Part shown: one piece after another, positions 52,228 to 61,956 of the stretch
Numbering within the stretch: the stretch's first letter is position 1
Layout of the letters: every line of letters begins with the position of its first letter
Origin: Clostridium sp. SM-530-WT-3G
GTDB taxonomy: Bacteria > Bacillota > Clostridia > Clostridiales > Clostridiaceae
Assembly: GCF_012843905.1 (NCBI RefSeq)
Contig: NZ_JABAGC010000007.1
Span: 1-64,000, forward strand
Length of the DNA: 64,000 bases
Direction: 5' to 3'
Program-made: the position numbers and the translations under genes
Notes under the pieces: generated by a model
Told to the model about the DNA's origin: nothing
The model's input: only the letters and a program-made list of their open reading frames with translations
Database searches by the model: none

Positions 52228-53955
52228 ATGAATTACAAAGAAAAATATAATGCATGGTTAAACTCAGATATAATAAACGAAGAAACTAAAAATGAATTAA
52301 GAAATATATCTGATGAAAAGGAAATAGAAGATAGATTTTATCAGGATTTAGATTTTGGTACTGGTGGATTAAGAGGTGTAATCGGTGCTGGAAGCAATAG
52401 AATGAATATCTATACAGTAGCTAAAGCAACTCAAGGTTTTGCTAATTATTTAAATAAAAGCTTTACTAATCCTTCTGTAGCAATTGCTTATGATTCTAGA
52501 AATATGTCAAAAGAATTTGCTAAAGCTGCAGCTCTTACATTATGTGCAAATGACATAAAAGTATATTTATATGAAAGTTTAAGACCTACACCTGTATTAT
52601 CATTTACAGTAAGAGAATTAAAATGTGATGGTGGTATAGTAATAACAGCTTCACACAATCCTAAGATTTATAATGGATATAAAGTTTATGATGAATTCGG
52701 TGGACAAGTAACAGATGCTAAAGCTAACACTATTATTGATTGTGTAAACAATGTCACTGATTTCTCTATGATTAAGAATATGGATGAAAATACAGCTTTA
52801 GAAAAAGGCTTATTACAATATATAGGGGAAGATGTAGATAAAATTTACTATGAAAAAGTTAAAGGATTATCTATAAGAACAGATTTAGTTAAGGAAAAAG
52901 CTGATACATTAAAGGTTATATACACACCAATCCATGGAAGTGGAAATGTTCCAGTAAGAAGTGTGTTAAGCCAATTAGGTTATTCAAATGTTAAAGTAGT
53001 AAAAGAGCAAGAATTACCAGATGGAAATTTCCCAACAGCATCATATCCAAATCCAGAAAATCCAGATGTATTTAAATTAGCATTAAAGATGGCTGAAACT
53101 GAAGCACCTGATATTATATTTGGAACAGACCCAGATTGTGATAGAATCGGTGTAGTAGTTAAGGACAGTAATGGAGAATACAAAGTATTAACAGGAAACC
53201 AAACAGGTTTACTTTTAACACATTATGTATTAAGTTCATTAAAGGAAACAGGAAAGCTTCCTAAGAACGGTGTTGTAATTAAGACTATCGTTACTACAGA
53301 AGGTGCAAGAGCTATTGCCGAAGATTTTGATATTCAACTTATGGAAGTGTTAACTGGATTCAAATACATTGGAGAAAAAATAAGAGAATTCCAAGAAGCT
53401 GGAGATAAGACTTATTTATTTGGATTTGAAGAAAGTTATGGATATCTTGCAGGTGACTTTGTAAGAGATAAAGATGCAGTTATAGCTTCAATGCTTGTTT
53501 GTGAAATGGCTTTATATTACAAAGAAAAAGGAATGAGTCTTTACGATGCATTAATAGATATCTATGAAAAATATGGATATTATAAAGAAAGTTTAGTATC
53601 AATAGAGCTAAAGGGTAAAGAAGGACAAGAAAAAATAGCTGCATGCTTAGAAGCTTTAAGAAAAGATCCAATTACAGAAGTTAATGGTATAAAAGTTGCT
53701 AAGAGAATGGATTATAAGAAGAGTGAAGAAGAAGACGTTGCTAATAATGTTAAATCTACTATTGACTTACCTAAGTCAAATGTATTAAAGTACATTTTAG
53801 ATGATAGTTCATATTTTGTAGTAAGACCTTCAGGAACTGAACCAAAAATGAAAATTTATTTAGCTGTAAAGAGCGATAGTCTAGAAAATGCAGACAAAGA
53901 TCTTGCACAGTTTAAAGAAAAGGTAATGGAAATAATAAATAGTAAATTAAACTAG
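52228..53955 (+). CDS. phosphoglucomutase/phosphomannomutase
   Basis: A 575-residue alpha-D-phosphohexomutase that interconverts glucose-6-P and glucose-1-P, or the mannose forms, feeding UDP-glucose and cell-wall sugars. GTGGLRGVIGAGSNRMN opens the fold, the phosphoserine loop is ITASHNPKIYNGYKVYDEFGG, the metal loop is FGTDPDCDRIGV, the sugar-binding loop is FGFEESYGYL, and the phosphate-binding loop is VVRPSGTEPKMKIY. The frame is open from ATG 52093, but that codon lies in the L25 terminator; ATG 52228 follows GGGAGGG. TATAAT at 52188-52193 is a likely -10 box. It precedes the surface-glycan operon. Confidence 0.94.
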   Translation: MNYKEKYNAWLNSDIINEETKNELRNISDEKEIEDRFYQDLDFGTGGLRGVIGAGSNRMNIYTVAKATQGFANYLNKSFTNPSVAIAYDSRNMSKEFAKAAALTLCANDIKVYLYESLRPTPVLSFTVRELKCDGGIVITASHNPKIYNGYKVYDEFGGQVTDAKANTIIDCVNNVTDFSMIKNMDENTALEKGLLQYIGEDVDKIYYEKVKGLSIRTDLVKEKADTLKVIYTPIHGSGNVPVRSVLSQLGYSNVKVVKEQELPDGNFPTASYPNPENPDVFKLALKMAETEAPDIIFGTDPDCDRIGVVVKDSNGEYKVLTGNQTGLLLTHYVLSSLKETGKLPKNGVVIKTIVTTEGARAIAEDFDIQLMEVLTGFKYIGEKIREFQEAGDKTYLFGFEESYGYLAGDFVRDKDAVIASMLVCEMALYYKEKGMSLYDALIDIYEKYGYYKESLVSIELKGKEGQEKIAACLEALRKDPITEVNGIKVAKRMDYKKSEEEDVANNVKSTIDLPKSNVLKYILDDSSYFVVRPSGTEPKMKIYLAVKSDSLENADKDLAQFKEKVMEIINSKLN

Positions 53956-53972
53956 TTTAATAATGTTATTAT

Positions 53973-54008
53973 AATTGCTATCATCATATATGATGATAGC
54001 AATTTCTT
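53973..54008 (+). terminator. terminator of the phosphoglucomutase gene
   Basis: A 32-bp perfect palindrome (53973-54004; left arm AATTGCTATCATCATA) followed by TCTTT. Confidence 0.8.
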
Positions 54009-54088
54009 TAATAAAAATATTTGTTAAAATTGAGCATTTAGATTGAGTCTCTAAATGTTGATATTGACAATAATGAAGAGGTGCACGC

Positions 54089-55189
54089 ATGAGTAATTAT
54101 AAAACAATGTACAAAGATAAACTAAGCAAAATGTTATTTTTAGAAATTAATAAAGAGGGATTTAAAAAGAGTATCAATATTCCTGATTATGTAAGCTTTA
54201 AAAATGATGATTTGTATATTCCAATAAGTGCAGAATATGTTGCTTCTAATGCAAATGATGAAATAAAAATAAATAATCTTCCTATATATTATTTTGTAGA
54301 AGGAATGTTTATTGCATTTGGATGTGATCCAAATTTAAGATTTTTAGAAGATTATGGTACAATATTAACATATATTGCGGATAGTGAAGAATGTGCAAAG
54401 AGCATTATTGCAGATAGAATAAAAAATGACAGATTAGAAGATGCATATATCTTGTTAAAAGGTCTTTATAGATACAGTGAAGAAGAAGAGTATTTAACTA
54501 AACTTTTAAGTATAGGAGAAGTTATAAGAGAAAAAGATTCCGGATTTACTGATATACTATTAGAAGATATTGAATTATGTAAAAATAAATTCTTTAAATC
54601 TCCAGAACCTTATTTATATAAGGCTTTAATACTTAAAGATGATGGTGATTATAAGGGTGCAGAAGTAGAAATTAATGAATATATTAACAAAGGCGGAAAA
54701 GTAATGCCTGAAATAGAAGCTATAGTTAGTGATATAAAAAATATCAGTACATATGAGAAGGCTGTTGAACTTGTAAAAGATAACCCAGAAAAAGCTATAG
54801 AGCTTCTTATTCCATTAAGTGAAGAATTTGATCAAAATCCACTTATTGATTATTATTTAGGGGTATGCTATAGAAAATTAGGTTATTTTAATAAAGCTAT
54901 TCATTTCTTAAATAGAAGTGTATCTAAAGAATCAGGTATACTTGAAGTAATAAATGAATTAGGTATGAACTATGCAAGTTTAGGAGAATTTGAAGAAGCT
55001 TTAAAATATTTTAAAAAGGCCTTTGAAGCATCTAAAGAAGTTGATATATGCACTAATATAGTTATGTGTTATATTAACTTAGGAGATAAGGAACAAGCTA
55101 AATTAAATCTAGATATAGCTAAAAAATTAGCTCCAGATGATGAAATAGTAATAGAAATTGACCAAATGCTTAATAGACGTGTGAAATAA
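54089..55189 (+). CDS. TPR-repeat protein
   Basis: A 366-residue soluble protein. Residues about 1-110 form a domain I do not recognise. The rest is helical repeats; the clearest tetratricopeptide units are NPLIDYYLGVCYRKLGYFNKAIHFLNRSVS (about 249-280) and LEVINELGMNYASLGEFEEALKYFKKAFEAS just after. TPRs hold protein partners. It is the first gene of the surface-glycan group, 35 bp before the WecG/TagA gene, so it may help assemble or regulate that machinery (inference). AGAGGTG precedes the ATG. Confidence 0.85.
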   Translation: MSNYKTMYKDKLSKMLFLEINKEGFKKSINIPDYVSFKNDDLYIPISAEYVASNANDEIKINNLPIYYFVEGMFIAFGCDPNLRFLEDYGTILTYIADSEECAKSIIADRIKNDRLEDAYILLKGLYRYSEEEEYLTKLLSIGEVIREKDSGFTDILLEDIELCKNKFFKSPEPYLYKALILKDDGDYKGAEVEINEYINKGGKVMPEIEAIVSDIKNISTYEKAVELVKDNPEKAIELLIPLSEEFDQNPLIDYYLGVCYRKLGYFNKAIHFLNRSVSKESGILEVINELGMNYASLGEFEEALKYFKKAFEASKEVDICTNIVMCYINLGDKEQAKLNLDIAKKLAPDDEIVIEIDQMLNRRVK

Positions 55190-55224
55190 TACTGACATAA
55201 AATTTATTCATATAGGAGAATGAT

Positions 55225-55932
55225 ATGTTTACAAATGTATTAGGGTTTGAAGTTTTTAATAAAGATATGAAAACTTTTATGGAATATATAGATAAGTATG
55301 AAAAAGTAAATATAGTATCAGGTAATCCAGAGGTTTTATTCAATGGACTTAATGATAATAGATTAAAAAAAAATTTCACCAGTAAAAATTCCATAATAAT
55401 ACCTGATGGTGTAGGTACTGTGCTTGCATCTAAAATAGTTAAAAATCCAGTTACAGAAAAAATAGCAGGAATAGAAGTTGTAAAGCAAGTATTAAAGAAA
55501 GCAAATGAAGAAAAAAAATCCATATATCTTGTTGGAGCAGAGCAGGAAATTGTTGAGGAATGTGTAAGAAAAATAAAAGAAGAATTTCCTAATCTTATAA
55601 TAGCAGGATATCATAATGGATTTTTTGATATGAATAATTGTGATGATTTGGTAAATGATATTATAGAAAAAAGCCCATATGCAGTATTTGCTGCAATGGG
55701 TTCTCCACGTCAAGAAATATTTATAGATAAAATTATGCCATATGTTAATGCAAAGATTTTTATGGGCGTTGGTGGAGTATTTGATATCTTTGCAGGAAAG
55801 TTAAAAAGAGCTCCTAAATGGATGATTAATATGGGCTTAGAATGGTTGTATAGAGTTGCTAAAGAGCCAGTAAGAATAAAAAGGCTTACTTCTATACCAA
55901 AATTTTTAGCACTGGTTGTAAAAAATAATTAA
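55225..55932 (+). CDS. WecG/TagA/CpsF-family glycosyltransferase (GT26)
   Basis: The protein has 235 residues, the standard GT26 size. Family marks are VNIVSGNPEVLFNGL, IIPDGVGTVLASKIV, FAAMGSPRQEIFID and GVGGVFDIFAGKLKRAPKWMINMGLEWLYRVAKEPVRIKR. TagA-type members transfer N-acetylmannosamine to undecaprenyl-PP-GlcNAc, the second step of wall teichoic acid or related glycan assembly on the membrane. No TagO-type first enzyme is in the window. Downstream flippase and glycosyltransferase genes support a lipid-linked glycan pathway. Confidence 0.94.
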   Translation: MFTNVLGFEVFNKDMKTFMEYIDKYEKVNIVSGNPEVLFNGLNDNRLKKNFTSKNSIIIPDGVGTVLASKIVKNPVTEKIAGIEVVKQVLKKANEEKKSIYLVGAEQEIVEECVRKIKEEFPNLIIAGYHNGFFDMNNCDDLVNDIIEKSPYAVFAAMGSPRQEIFIDKIMPYVNAKIFMGVGGVFDIFAGKLKRAPKWMINMGLEWLYRVAKEPVRIKRLTSIPKFLALVVKNN

Positions 55933-55965
55933 ATTTAATTAACTTAAGAAATAGATAGGTGAAGT

Positions 55966-57504
55966 ATGAAGAAACAAAGCAGTTTATTGAAGTCCACAGT
56001 TATAATAATGGTAGTATCGCTCATAAGTAAGCTTTTAGGATTTGTCCGTGATATGCTTATTGCTAATAATTTTGGAGCAGGGATGTATACAGACGCATAT
56101 AATATTGCAGTTACTATTCCAGAAACTATTTTTACATTAATTGGACTTGCAATATCAACTGCTTTTCTTCCTATGTTAAGTAGAGTACAGGCAAATAAAG
56201 GTCGAAAAGAAATGTATAACTTTGCAAATAATGTTATTAATATTCTTTTTATCATATCTTTGATTTTTTTTGCAGTTTCGAGTATTTATTCGAGAGAAAT
56301 AGTAAGTATAGTAGCCAATGGACTTTCAGGTGAAGCATTTGATATAGCAGTAAGGCTTACAAGAATTACATTGATTAACTTATTGTTTCTATCTATTAAT
56401 GCATGTTTTACATCAATACTTCAGGTAGATGAAGACTTTATTATACCATCTATTTTGGGATTATTTTTTAATCTTCCAATGATTGTATATCTTTTATTAT
56501 TCAGAAATTATGATATAGTAGGATTAACAATAGCTAATGTAATTGGAAATTTGTTTAGGGTTATAGTTCAGATTCCATGTTTAATAAATAATGGTTATAA
56601 ATATAAATTATTTATTTTCTTAAGAGATGAGAGATTAAAAGAAATAGGAATATTAATACTTCCAGTTATTGTTGGAGCAGGTGCAAATTCATTAAATATG
56701 ATTGTAGATAAAAACATAGCATCATCACTGTCACAAGGATCAATTTCAGCTCTTGATTATGGACAAAAGCTTATATTATTTATAAATACTATAATAACAA
56801 CATCTATTTTAAATGTTGCCTATCCAGTTATGGCTAATATGAGAAGTAGTGGAAATGATGATGGTTTTATACATACACTTAAAAAGACAATTTCTTATCT
56901 AGCACTTCTCCTTATACCAGTTACAGTTGGAGCAATTATTTTAGGCAAGGATATAGTAAAAATTGTTTATGGAAGAGGACAGTTTAATGAATATGCTATA
57001 CAGATGACTACACTTGCCTTTGTAGGATATGGAGCAGGTATATTCTTCACAGGAATTAGGGATGTATTAAATTCAACATTATTTTCTATGGGTAAAACTA
57101 AGACTACAGCTATTAACGGAATTATAGGAGTAATTATAAATATTATACTTAGTATAACATTATCTAAATATCTAGGTATATTAGGAATTGCAATATCATC
57201 ATCTATTGCAATGGCTGTTACTTCATTACTTTTACTCAGAAGTATAAGAAAACTTGAAAGAAATTTTACAATTAAGGATATAATTAAAAGTATAATAATG
57301 ATTCTAATCAGCTCAATAATAATGGGATCTGGAATTATATTATTGATGCTTTTAATAAATTGTACATTACCAAGTATTATTACTTTAGTAATAGGAACTG
57401 GTACTGGATGTATTATATATTTTGTTTTATGTAGGCTTTTAAAAATACAAGAAATAGTAGAATTTGAACAAATATTAATAAAGAAAATATTTAAAAAAGC
57501 GTAG
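55966..57504 (+). CDS. murJ: MurJ/MviN-family lipid flippase
   Basis: A 512-residue MOP-superfamily protein with about 14 membrane helices. The N-terminal signature is SLISKLLGFVRDMLIANNFGAGMYTDAYNIA, and later come GVGANSLNMIVDKNIASSLSQGSISALDYGQKL-like and GKDIVKIVYGRGQF motifs. MurJ moves lipid II across the membrane for peptidoglycan synthesis. Here it sits inside a glycan operon, where a Wzx flippase is expected, so it may instead move the lipid-linked repeat unit, or do both. A second murJ elsewhere would favour the first idea. Spacing to its neighbours is 33 and 46 bp. Confidence 0.92.
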   Translation: MKKQSSLLKSTVIIMVVSLISKLLGFVRDMLIANNFGAGMYTDAYNIAVTIPETIFTLIGLAISTAFLPMLSRVQANKGRKEMYNFANNVINILFIISLIFFAVSSIYSREIVSIVANGLSGEAFDIAVRLTRITLINLLFLSINACFTSILQVDEDFIIPSILGLFFNLPMIVYLLLFRNYDIVGLTIANVIGNLFRVIVQIPCLINNGYKYKLFIFLRDERLKEIGILILPVIVGAGANSLNMIVDKNIASSLSQGSISALDYGQKLILFINTIITTSILNVAYPVMANMRSSGNDDGFIHTLKKTISYLALLLIPVTVGAIILGKDIVKIVYGRGQFNEYAIQMTTLAFVGYGAGIFFTGIRDVLNSTLFSMGKTKTTAINGIIGVIINIILSITLSKYLGILGIAISSSIAMAVTSLLLLRSIRKLERNFTIKDIIKSIIMILISSIIMGSGIILLMLLINCTLPSIITLVIGTGTGCIIYFVLCRLLKIQEIVEFEQILIKKIFKKA

Positions 57505-57550
57505 CCCATGTAATTATATTAGAAAAGTAAAAGCACAGATAGGAGGATAT

Positions 57551-58843
57551 ATGAAGATATTATTTATTGCTTGCTATTCCCCGTTAATTAATAATTCTGC
57601 TGCAATTGAAACTTTGCAGTATTTAAATAAATTAAGCGAAATTGAAGGGAATGAAATACATCTATTAACAGTTGATTTTCCCAAAGATTCTGTTTATTAT
57701 GATGAGACACTTCTTGAAATGATGGATAAAGATATAAAACTTCACTTAATTGACGGTGGTAAGATTTTCAATAGATTAATACCTAGAAAAAAAATTAGAG
57801 ATAATAACGGTTCATCTGAAAATCAAAGCTCAGGACTTAAAAAAATACTTAGAAAAGTAAAAAATGCATTGGTTATTCCTGATATGTATTATGTCTGGTC
57901 TAAAAAAGCTGGAGAGTATGGCAGAGAATTAATGAAAAAGGAAAAGTTTGATGTAATATTTTCAATGCATGAACCTCCTTCATCTCACTTATGTGCATAT
58001 GAAGTCAAGAAAGCTTTTAGAGATACTCCTTGGATTACATATTGGAGTGACCCATGGCTCAAGGATTCTACTAGACAAAAGTCATTTTTTATAAAAAAGA
58101 TTATTGAAAAGAGAATGGAAAAGAAGATTATAGATACAGCAGACAAATTTATTTTTGTTACAGAGGCTAATAGACAGGAATACTTTAAAGATTATAAAAA
58201 GCTTAGAACTGGAGAAAAAGAGTCATTTATATTGAATAGAGGATTTGATTCTAAATTATATTATAGATTATCATTTGATAATATTCCCGAATATATAAAA
58301 AGTGATAAAATAAATATAATTTATACAGGAGAAATATTTTCAAAGCTTAGAGATATAAGACCTTTCATACAGGCTGTTGAAGAGATAAAAAGAGAAGACA
58401 AAAAGAGTTATGAACTTTTAAATATACTATTCTTTGGAAATATTGATGACATTGAAAGTAAAAAAAGAATGGAAAAATTAGATTCGGTTCGTGTGTCAGG
58501 AAGAATTCCATTCAATGAAGCTTTAAAGTATATGCTTAATGGAGATGTTCTTCTTTTATTTGGTAATAAGAACTCTAAACAGATACCAGCAAAAATATAT
58601 GATTATTTTGGAGCTAAAGGAAGGATATTTGTCATTTATGGAGATAAGAATGACCCAATAAAATCAATTGTTGAAAATAATGACAAATGTATAAATACAG
58701 AAAATACATGCTACCAAATCAAACAGAATATTTATAAGATTATAAATATGTATGAAGATAAAACTTTAGAGAGTGATCCGGATTTTTATTATGAGTGGAA
58801 TTCAATTGTAGATAGGTTGAATAAAATTTTAGGTGGGAAGTGA
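57551..58843 (+). CDS. glycosyltransferase, GT4-like
   Basis: The protein has 430 residues with a two-lobe GT-B build. The N-terminal lobe opens MKILFIACYSPLINNSAA and has FDVIFSMHEPPSSHLCAYEVKKAF and WITYWSDPWLKDS. The C-terminal lobe has INIIYTGEIFSKLRDIRPFIQAVEEI and VLLLFGNKNSKQIPAKIYDYFGAKGRIFVIYGD, where the donor nucleotide sugar binds. The sugar and acceptor are unknown. It probably adds a residue to the lipid-linked glycan on the inner face of the membrane. AGGAGG precedes the ATG. The next gene starts at its very end. Confidence 0.88.
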   Translation: MKILFIACYSPLINNSAAIETLQYLNKLSEIEGNEIHLLTVDFPKDSVYYDETLLEMMDKDIKLHLIDGGKIFNRLIPRKKIRDNNGSSENQSSGLKKILRKVKNALVIPDMYYVWSKKAGEYGRELMKKEKFDVIFSMHEPPSSHLCAYEVKKAFRDTPWITYWSDPWLKDSTRQKSFFIKKIIEKRMEKKIIDTADKFIFVTEANRQEYFKDYKKLRTGEKESFILNRGFDSKLYYRLSFDNIPEYIKSDKINIIYTGEIFSKLRDIRPFIQAVEEIKREDKKSYELLNILFFGNIDDIESKKRMEKLDSVRVSGRIPFNEALKYMLNGDVLLLFGNKNSKQIPAKIYDYFGAKGRIFVIYGDKNDPIKSIVENNDKCINTENTCYQIKQNIYKIINMYEDKTLESDPDFYYEWNSIVDRLNKILGGK

Positions 58844-58847
58844 TGTT

Positions 58848-60008
58848 GTGCATATAATGGTTATTCCTTCATGGTATGCGAATCCTAGAAACAAGGTGCA
58901 TGGAAGTTTTTTTAAGGAGCAGTTTAAGGCATTAAGTGCAAGTGGTGAAAAAGTTACTGTTGCATATAATGAAATCTGGCCCTTAACAATGCTAGGAAAG
59001 ATTAAAGAAAAGAGAGGAATTTCATTTGAAATTGATGAAGGCCTCAGAACTTACAGATATAAAGATTTTAATTACTTTCCTAAAAATCCTATGATGTTTA
59101 GAAGTTTTAATAAAAGAATGGATAAACTTTATAAAGAAATAGTAAAAAATGAAGGGAAAGTAGATATAATCCACGCTCACTCTGCATTTTGGGGTGCAAT
59201 TGCAGCTGATTATATAAGTAAGAAATATAATATACCACTTGTTATTACAGAACATTCTTCATTAAAATATGCAGCATATTCAAAGAAAAGTTATGAAAAG
59301 TATATTTTTAAATCTTATACTGATGCAGATGAACTTATTGCTGTTGGAAATGGATTGAAAAATGAACTTAAACAATATGTGAATAGGGATATAACTGTAA
59401 TTCCTAACACTATTGATCTTAATATATTTACAAATGAAAGAAATAATAATAAATTTACTAAAGATGAGTGCTTTAAGTATTTTTCATGCAGTTTTTTAGT
59501 AGAAGGAAAAGGCATGGAGGTATTAATTAAAGCATTTTCAAAGGAATTTAAGGATAAGCCTGGAGTTCTGAGAATAGGAGGAGATGGTCCTATAAGAAGT
59601 GAGCTACGAAAGCTTATTGAAGAAAACGGTATGGAAGATAAAATAATACTTCTTGGAGCATTGTCTCGAGAAGAGGTTGCAGAGGAAATGAGAAAATGTC
59701 ATGCATTTGTATTAGCATCTGAACATGAAACTTTTGGAGTTGTATATATAGAAGCTCTTGCATGTGGAAAACCTGTTATTGGAACATATAATGGAGGAGC
59801 AGAAGATATAATAAAAGATTACAATGGAATAATTGTAGAAAAGAATAATGTTGATGCATTAGGGCATGCTTTGTTGCAAATGGAGCGTGAATATAATATG
59901 TATGATAAAAATGAAATAAGAGAAAAAACAATTCTTAGCTATTCAGAAAAAGTAATAGTTGAAAAGCTAAAAGGAGTGTATAAAAAGATTTATGAAAGAG
60001 CAACTTAA
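58848..60008 (+). CDS. glycosyltransferase family 4
   Basis: A 386-residue GT-B enzyme. The N-lobe has IIHAHSAFWGAIAADYISKKYNIPLVITEHSS, and the C-lobe has RIGGDGPIRSELRKLIEENGMEDKIILLGALSREE and ASEHETFGVVYIEALACGKPVIGTYNGGAEDII, the E-x7-E retaining-transferase motif. The start is uncertain: GTG 58833 lies inside the ribosome site AGGTGGG, so GTG 58848, ten bases after it, is preferred. It starts five bases after the end of the previous gene and its 3' end overlaps the next, which indicates one tightly coupled unit. Confidence 0.92.
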   Translation: MHIMVIPSWYANPRNKVHGSFFKEQFKALSASGEKVTVAYNEIWPLTMLGKIKEKRGISFEIDEGLRTYRYKDFNYFPKNPMMFRSFNKRMDKLYKEIVKNEGKVDIIHAHSAFWGAIAADYISKKYNIPLVITEHSSLKYAAYSKKSYEKYIFKSYTDADELIAVGNGLKNELKQYVNRDITVIPNTIDLNIFTNERNNNKFTKDECFKYFSCSFLVEGKGMEVLIKAFSKEFKDKPGVLRIGGDGPIRSELRKLIEENGMEDKIILLGALSREEVAEEMRKCHAFVLASEHETFGVVYIEALACGKPVIGTYNGGAEDIIKDYNGIIVEKNNVDALGHALLQMEREYNMYDKNEIREKTILSYSEKVIVEKLKGVYKKIYERAT

Positions 60009-61215
60009 GAAAGTTTATAACATACTAGATAATAAATTTTATTTTAGACTATTGTATTTATTTGTGAGTTTAACATTTGTAACTATATTAAAATGTATTC
60101 CAAAAATTAATATATTAAAAGATATAGCATTTGCATGGGGATTTTTATTATTAATTTTCATGATTTTTAATGATTATAAAAGAAGAAAGATTTATAAATT
60201 TGATATACCTTTAGATCTTTTTATTGTAATAACATTTATATTCAATATATTTGTTTATAAAAGCTCATATAATATTAAAATATGGGCAGTAAATTTAATT
60301 TTATTTGTAATAGTTTTTTCAGTAGATGTATTCAATAATAAGAAAAATCTTATTAAAGAAATGAATATAATAACATATTTTTATGTTGGAATTATGTTTA
60401 TATTATCTTTTATTTCCTTGGAGATGAAGGTGTTTGATAAAAGTATCACTATTGGAGAATATTTTTTTTCAGGAGCTAATGGTGGATTGTTTGAAAATGA
60501 AAATGCAATATCTATAGCTGCTGCTTTAGCTATAGTAATGTGTATTTATTTAAATTATATAAGTAAAAACTTTAGATTAAAAATATTTTGGTTTATAAAT
60601 ATAATACTTCAGGTATTAACAATGATTTCTTTTAAAGGAAGAAGTGCATATTTAATAGTTATAGCAGTAATATATACTTTTGTTTTTATTTATAATAAAA
60701 ATAAATATATAAGAGGTCTTTTGATTATTCTACCTATTTTATTAGGAATAGGGGGAAGTTTTTATGAAGGAAACCACATTAGAGATTTTACAAGTGGAAG
60801 AACTAGTTTATGGGATTCTGCAAAAATAGTAATAGAGCATAATCCTATTGCTGGTGTTGGAAATGTCAATATGGTAGAAAAAGTGATTAATGCAAGACCA
60901 ACTAGTGATTTACCAGGATTACAGACTGGTGGATTACATAATATATATATTCAAATAGCTACTGTAAACGGACTTGTTTCATTGATATTATTCTTACTAT
61001 TTATATTACTTGCATCAATTTTTATAGTAAAAAAGATTGATGGGCTAAGAAAAAAAGAAAAAATGCATATGACAATAATAGCATCTATACTAGTTGGTAT
61101 TCTTGTAGTAAATCTATTTGAAAGTGCATTGATTTATGGAACTAGTTTTATATCAATAATTTTCTGGGTATATTTGGGATATATAATTTCTATAGTGGGT
61201 AATAAAAACTTATAG
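59992..61215 (+). CDS. O-antigen ligase/polymerase-like (Wzy) protein
   Basis: A 407-residue membrane protein with 10 to 12 helices. The Wzy_C-type outside loop lies at about 255-310 with FTSGRTSLWDSAKIVIEHNPIAGVGNVNM and GGLHNIYIQIATVNGLVSLILFLL, the conserved Arg and His region of O-antigen polymerases and ligases. It should join lipid-linked repeat units, or move the finished glycan to an acceptor, on the outer face. It overlaps the previous gene by 17 bases. Together with the flippase and GT genes it completes a Wzx/Wzy-like export route. Confidence 0.88.
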   Translation: MKEQLKKVYNILDNKFYFRLLYLFVSLTFVTILKCIPKINILKDIAFAWGFLLLIFMIFNDYKRRKIYKFDIPLDLFIVITFIFNIFVYKSSYNIKIWAVNLILFVIVFSVDVFNNKKNLIKEMNIITYFYVGIMFILSFISLEMKVFDKSITIGEYFFSGANGGLFENENAISIAAALAIVMCIYLNYISKNFRLKIFWFINIILQVLTMISFKGRSAYLIVIAVIYTFVFIYNKNKYIRGLLIILPILLGIGGSFYEGNHIRDFTSGRTSLWDSAKIVIEHNPIAGVGNVNMVEKVINARPTSDLPGLQTGGLHNIYIQIATVNGLVSLILFLLFILLASIFIVKKIDGLRKKEKMHMTIIASILVGILVVNLFESALIYGTSFISIIFWVYLGYIISIVGNKNL

Positions 61216-61247
61216 TATTTAAATAATTAAGATAGAGGGAGAGAAAG

Positions 61248-61889
61248 ATGAATTTTAAGGAACAAAGTATTAAAGAATTTTTAAGAGATTTAGAATCAGA
61301 TTTACCAGCCCCAGGTGGTGGAAGTGTAGCTGGACTTATAAGTGCATTAGCAGGTGCTTTAAATTCTATGGTATATTCACTTACTGTAGGTAAAAAAGCA
61401 TATATGAATTTAGAAGAAAGTGAAAAGGAATTAATTAATAATTTTCAGGAAGAAAGCAGAAGATTTACAATAAGAAGTTTAGAGTTAATGGATTTAGATA
61501 AAGAAAATTTTCTTGAGTTGATGGAGTCATATAAACTTCCTAAAAATACAGAAGATGAAATACAGTTAAGAAAAAAAGCTATAAGGGATAATACTATAAA
61601 ATCAATGGAAGCACCTTTAGCTTTAGCAAGAGAAAGTTTGAGGTTTTATGATAGTCTGAAAGTTATGAACAAGTATGGTAATAAAATGCTTTTGTCTGAT
61701 TTAAGTATCTCTGCTATATTGTTAAATAGTGCAATAGAAAGTTCAATAATTAATGTAAAGGTAAATCTAAATAGTCTTAGAAATGAAGAGTTTTTTGAGT
61801 CTATTGATAAGGAATTAATAAATATTCAAGAAGAATCAGAAAGAAATAAAAAAGAAATATGCGAGAGCATAGAAAAAATTATTTATTAG
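61248..61889 (+). CDS. cyclodeaminase/cyclohydrolase family protein
   Basis: The protein has 213 residues. LESDLPAPGGGSVAGLISALAGALNSMVYSLTVGKK is the hallmark of the formiminotransferase-cyclodeaminase C-terminal fold, a helical bundle. In clostridia the stand-alone form (FchA) converts methenyl-THF to formyl-THF or deaminates formimino-THF. No other folate or histidine genes are nearby; it trails the glycan operon by 32 bp, perhaps only by transcription. GGGAGAG precedes the ATG. A terminator follows. Confidence 0.9.
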   Translation: MNFKEQSIKEFLRDLESDLPAPGGGSVAGLISALAGALNSMVYSLTVGKKAYMNLEESEKELINNFQEESRRFTIRSLELMDLDKENFLELMESYKLPKNTEDEIQLRKKAIRDNTIKSMEAPLALARESLRFYDSLKVMNKYGNKMLLSDLSISAILLNSAIESSIINVKVNLNSLRNEEFFESIDKELINIQEESERNKKEICESIEKIIY

Positions 61890-61906
61890 CTTAACTTAAG
61901 TTAATC

Positions 61907-61948
61907 AGGATCCTCGTGTGTGATTGAGTAACACATGAGGGTCCTTTA
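61907..61948. terminator. terminator between the cyclodeaminase and small gene
   Basis: AGGATCCTCGTGTG (61907-61920) pairs with CACATGAGGGTCCT (61932-61945) with minor mismatches, then TTT. It can serve both convergent genes. Confidence 0.82.
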
Positions 61949-61956
61949 ATATTGGG

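Noticed and set aside
56967-57509. 180-residue minus-strand frame opposite murJ
   Set aside because: It is an antisense image of membrane helices in murJ with no own ribosome site or domain.
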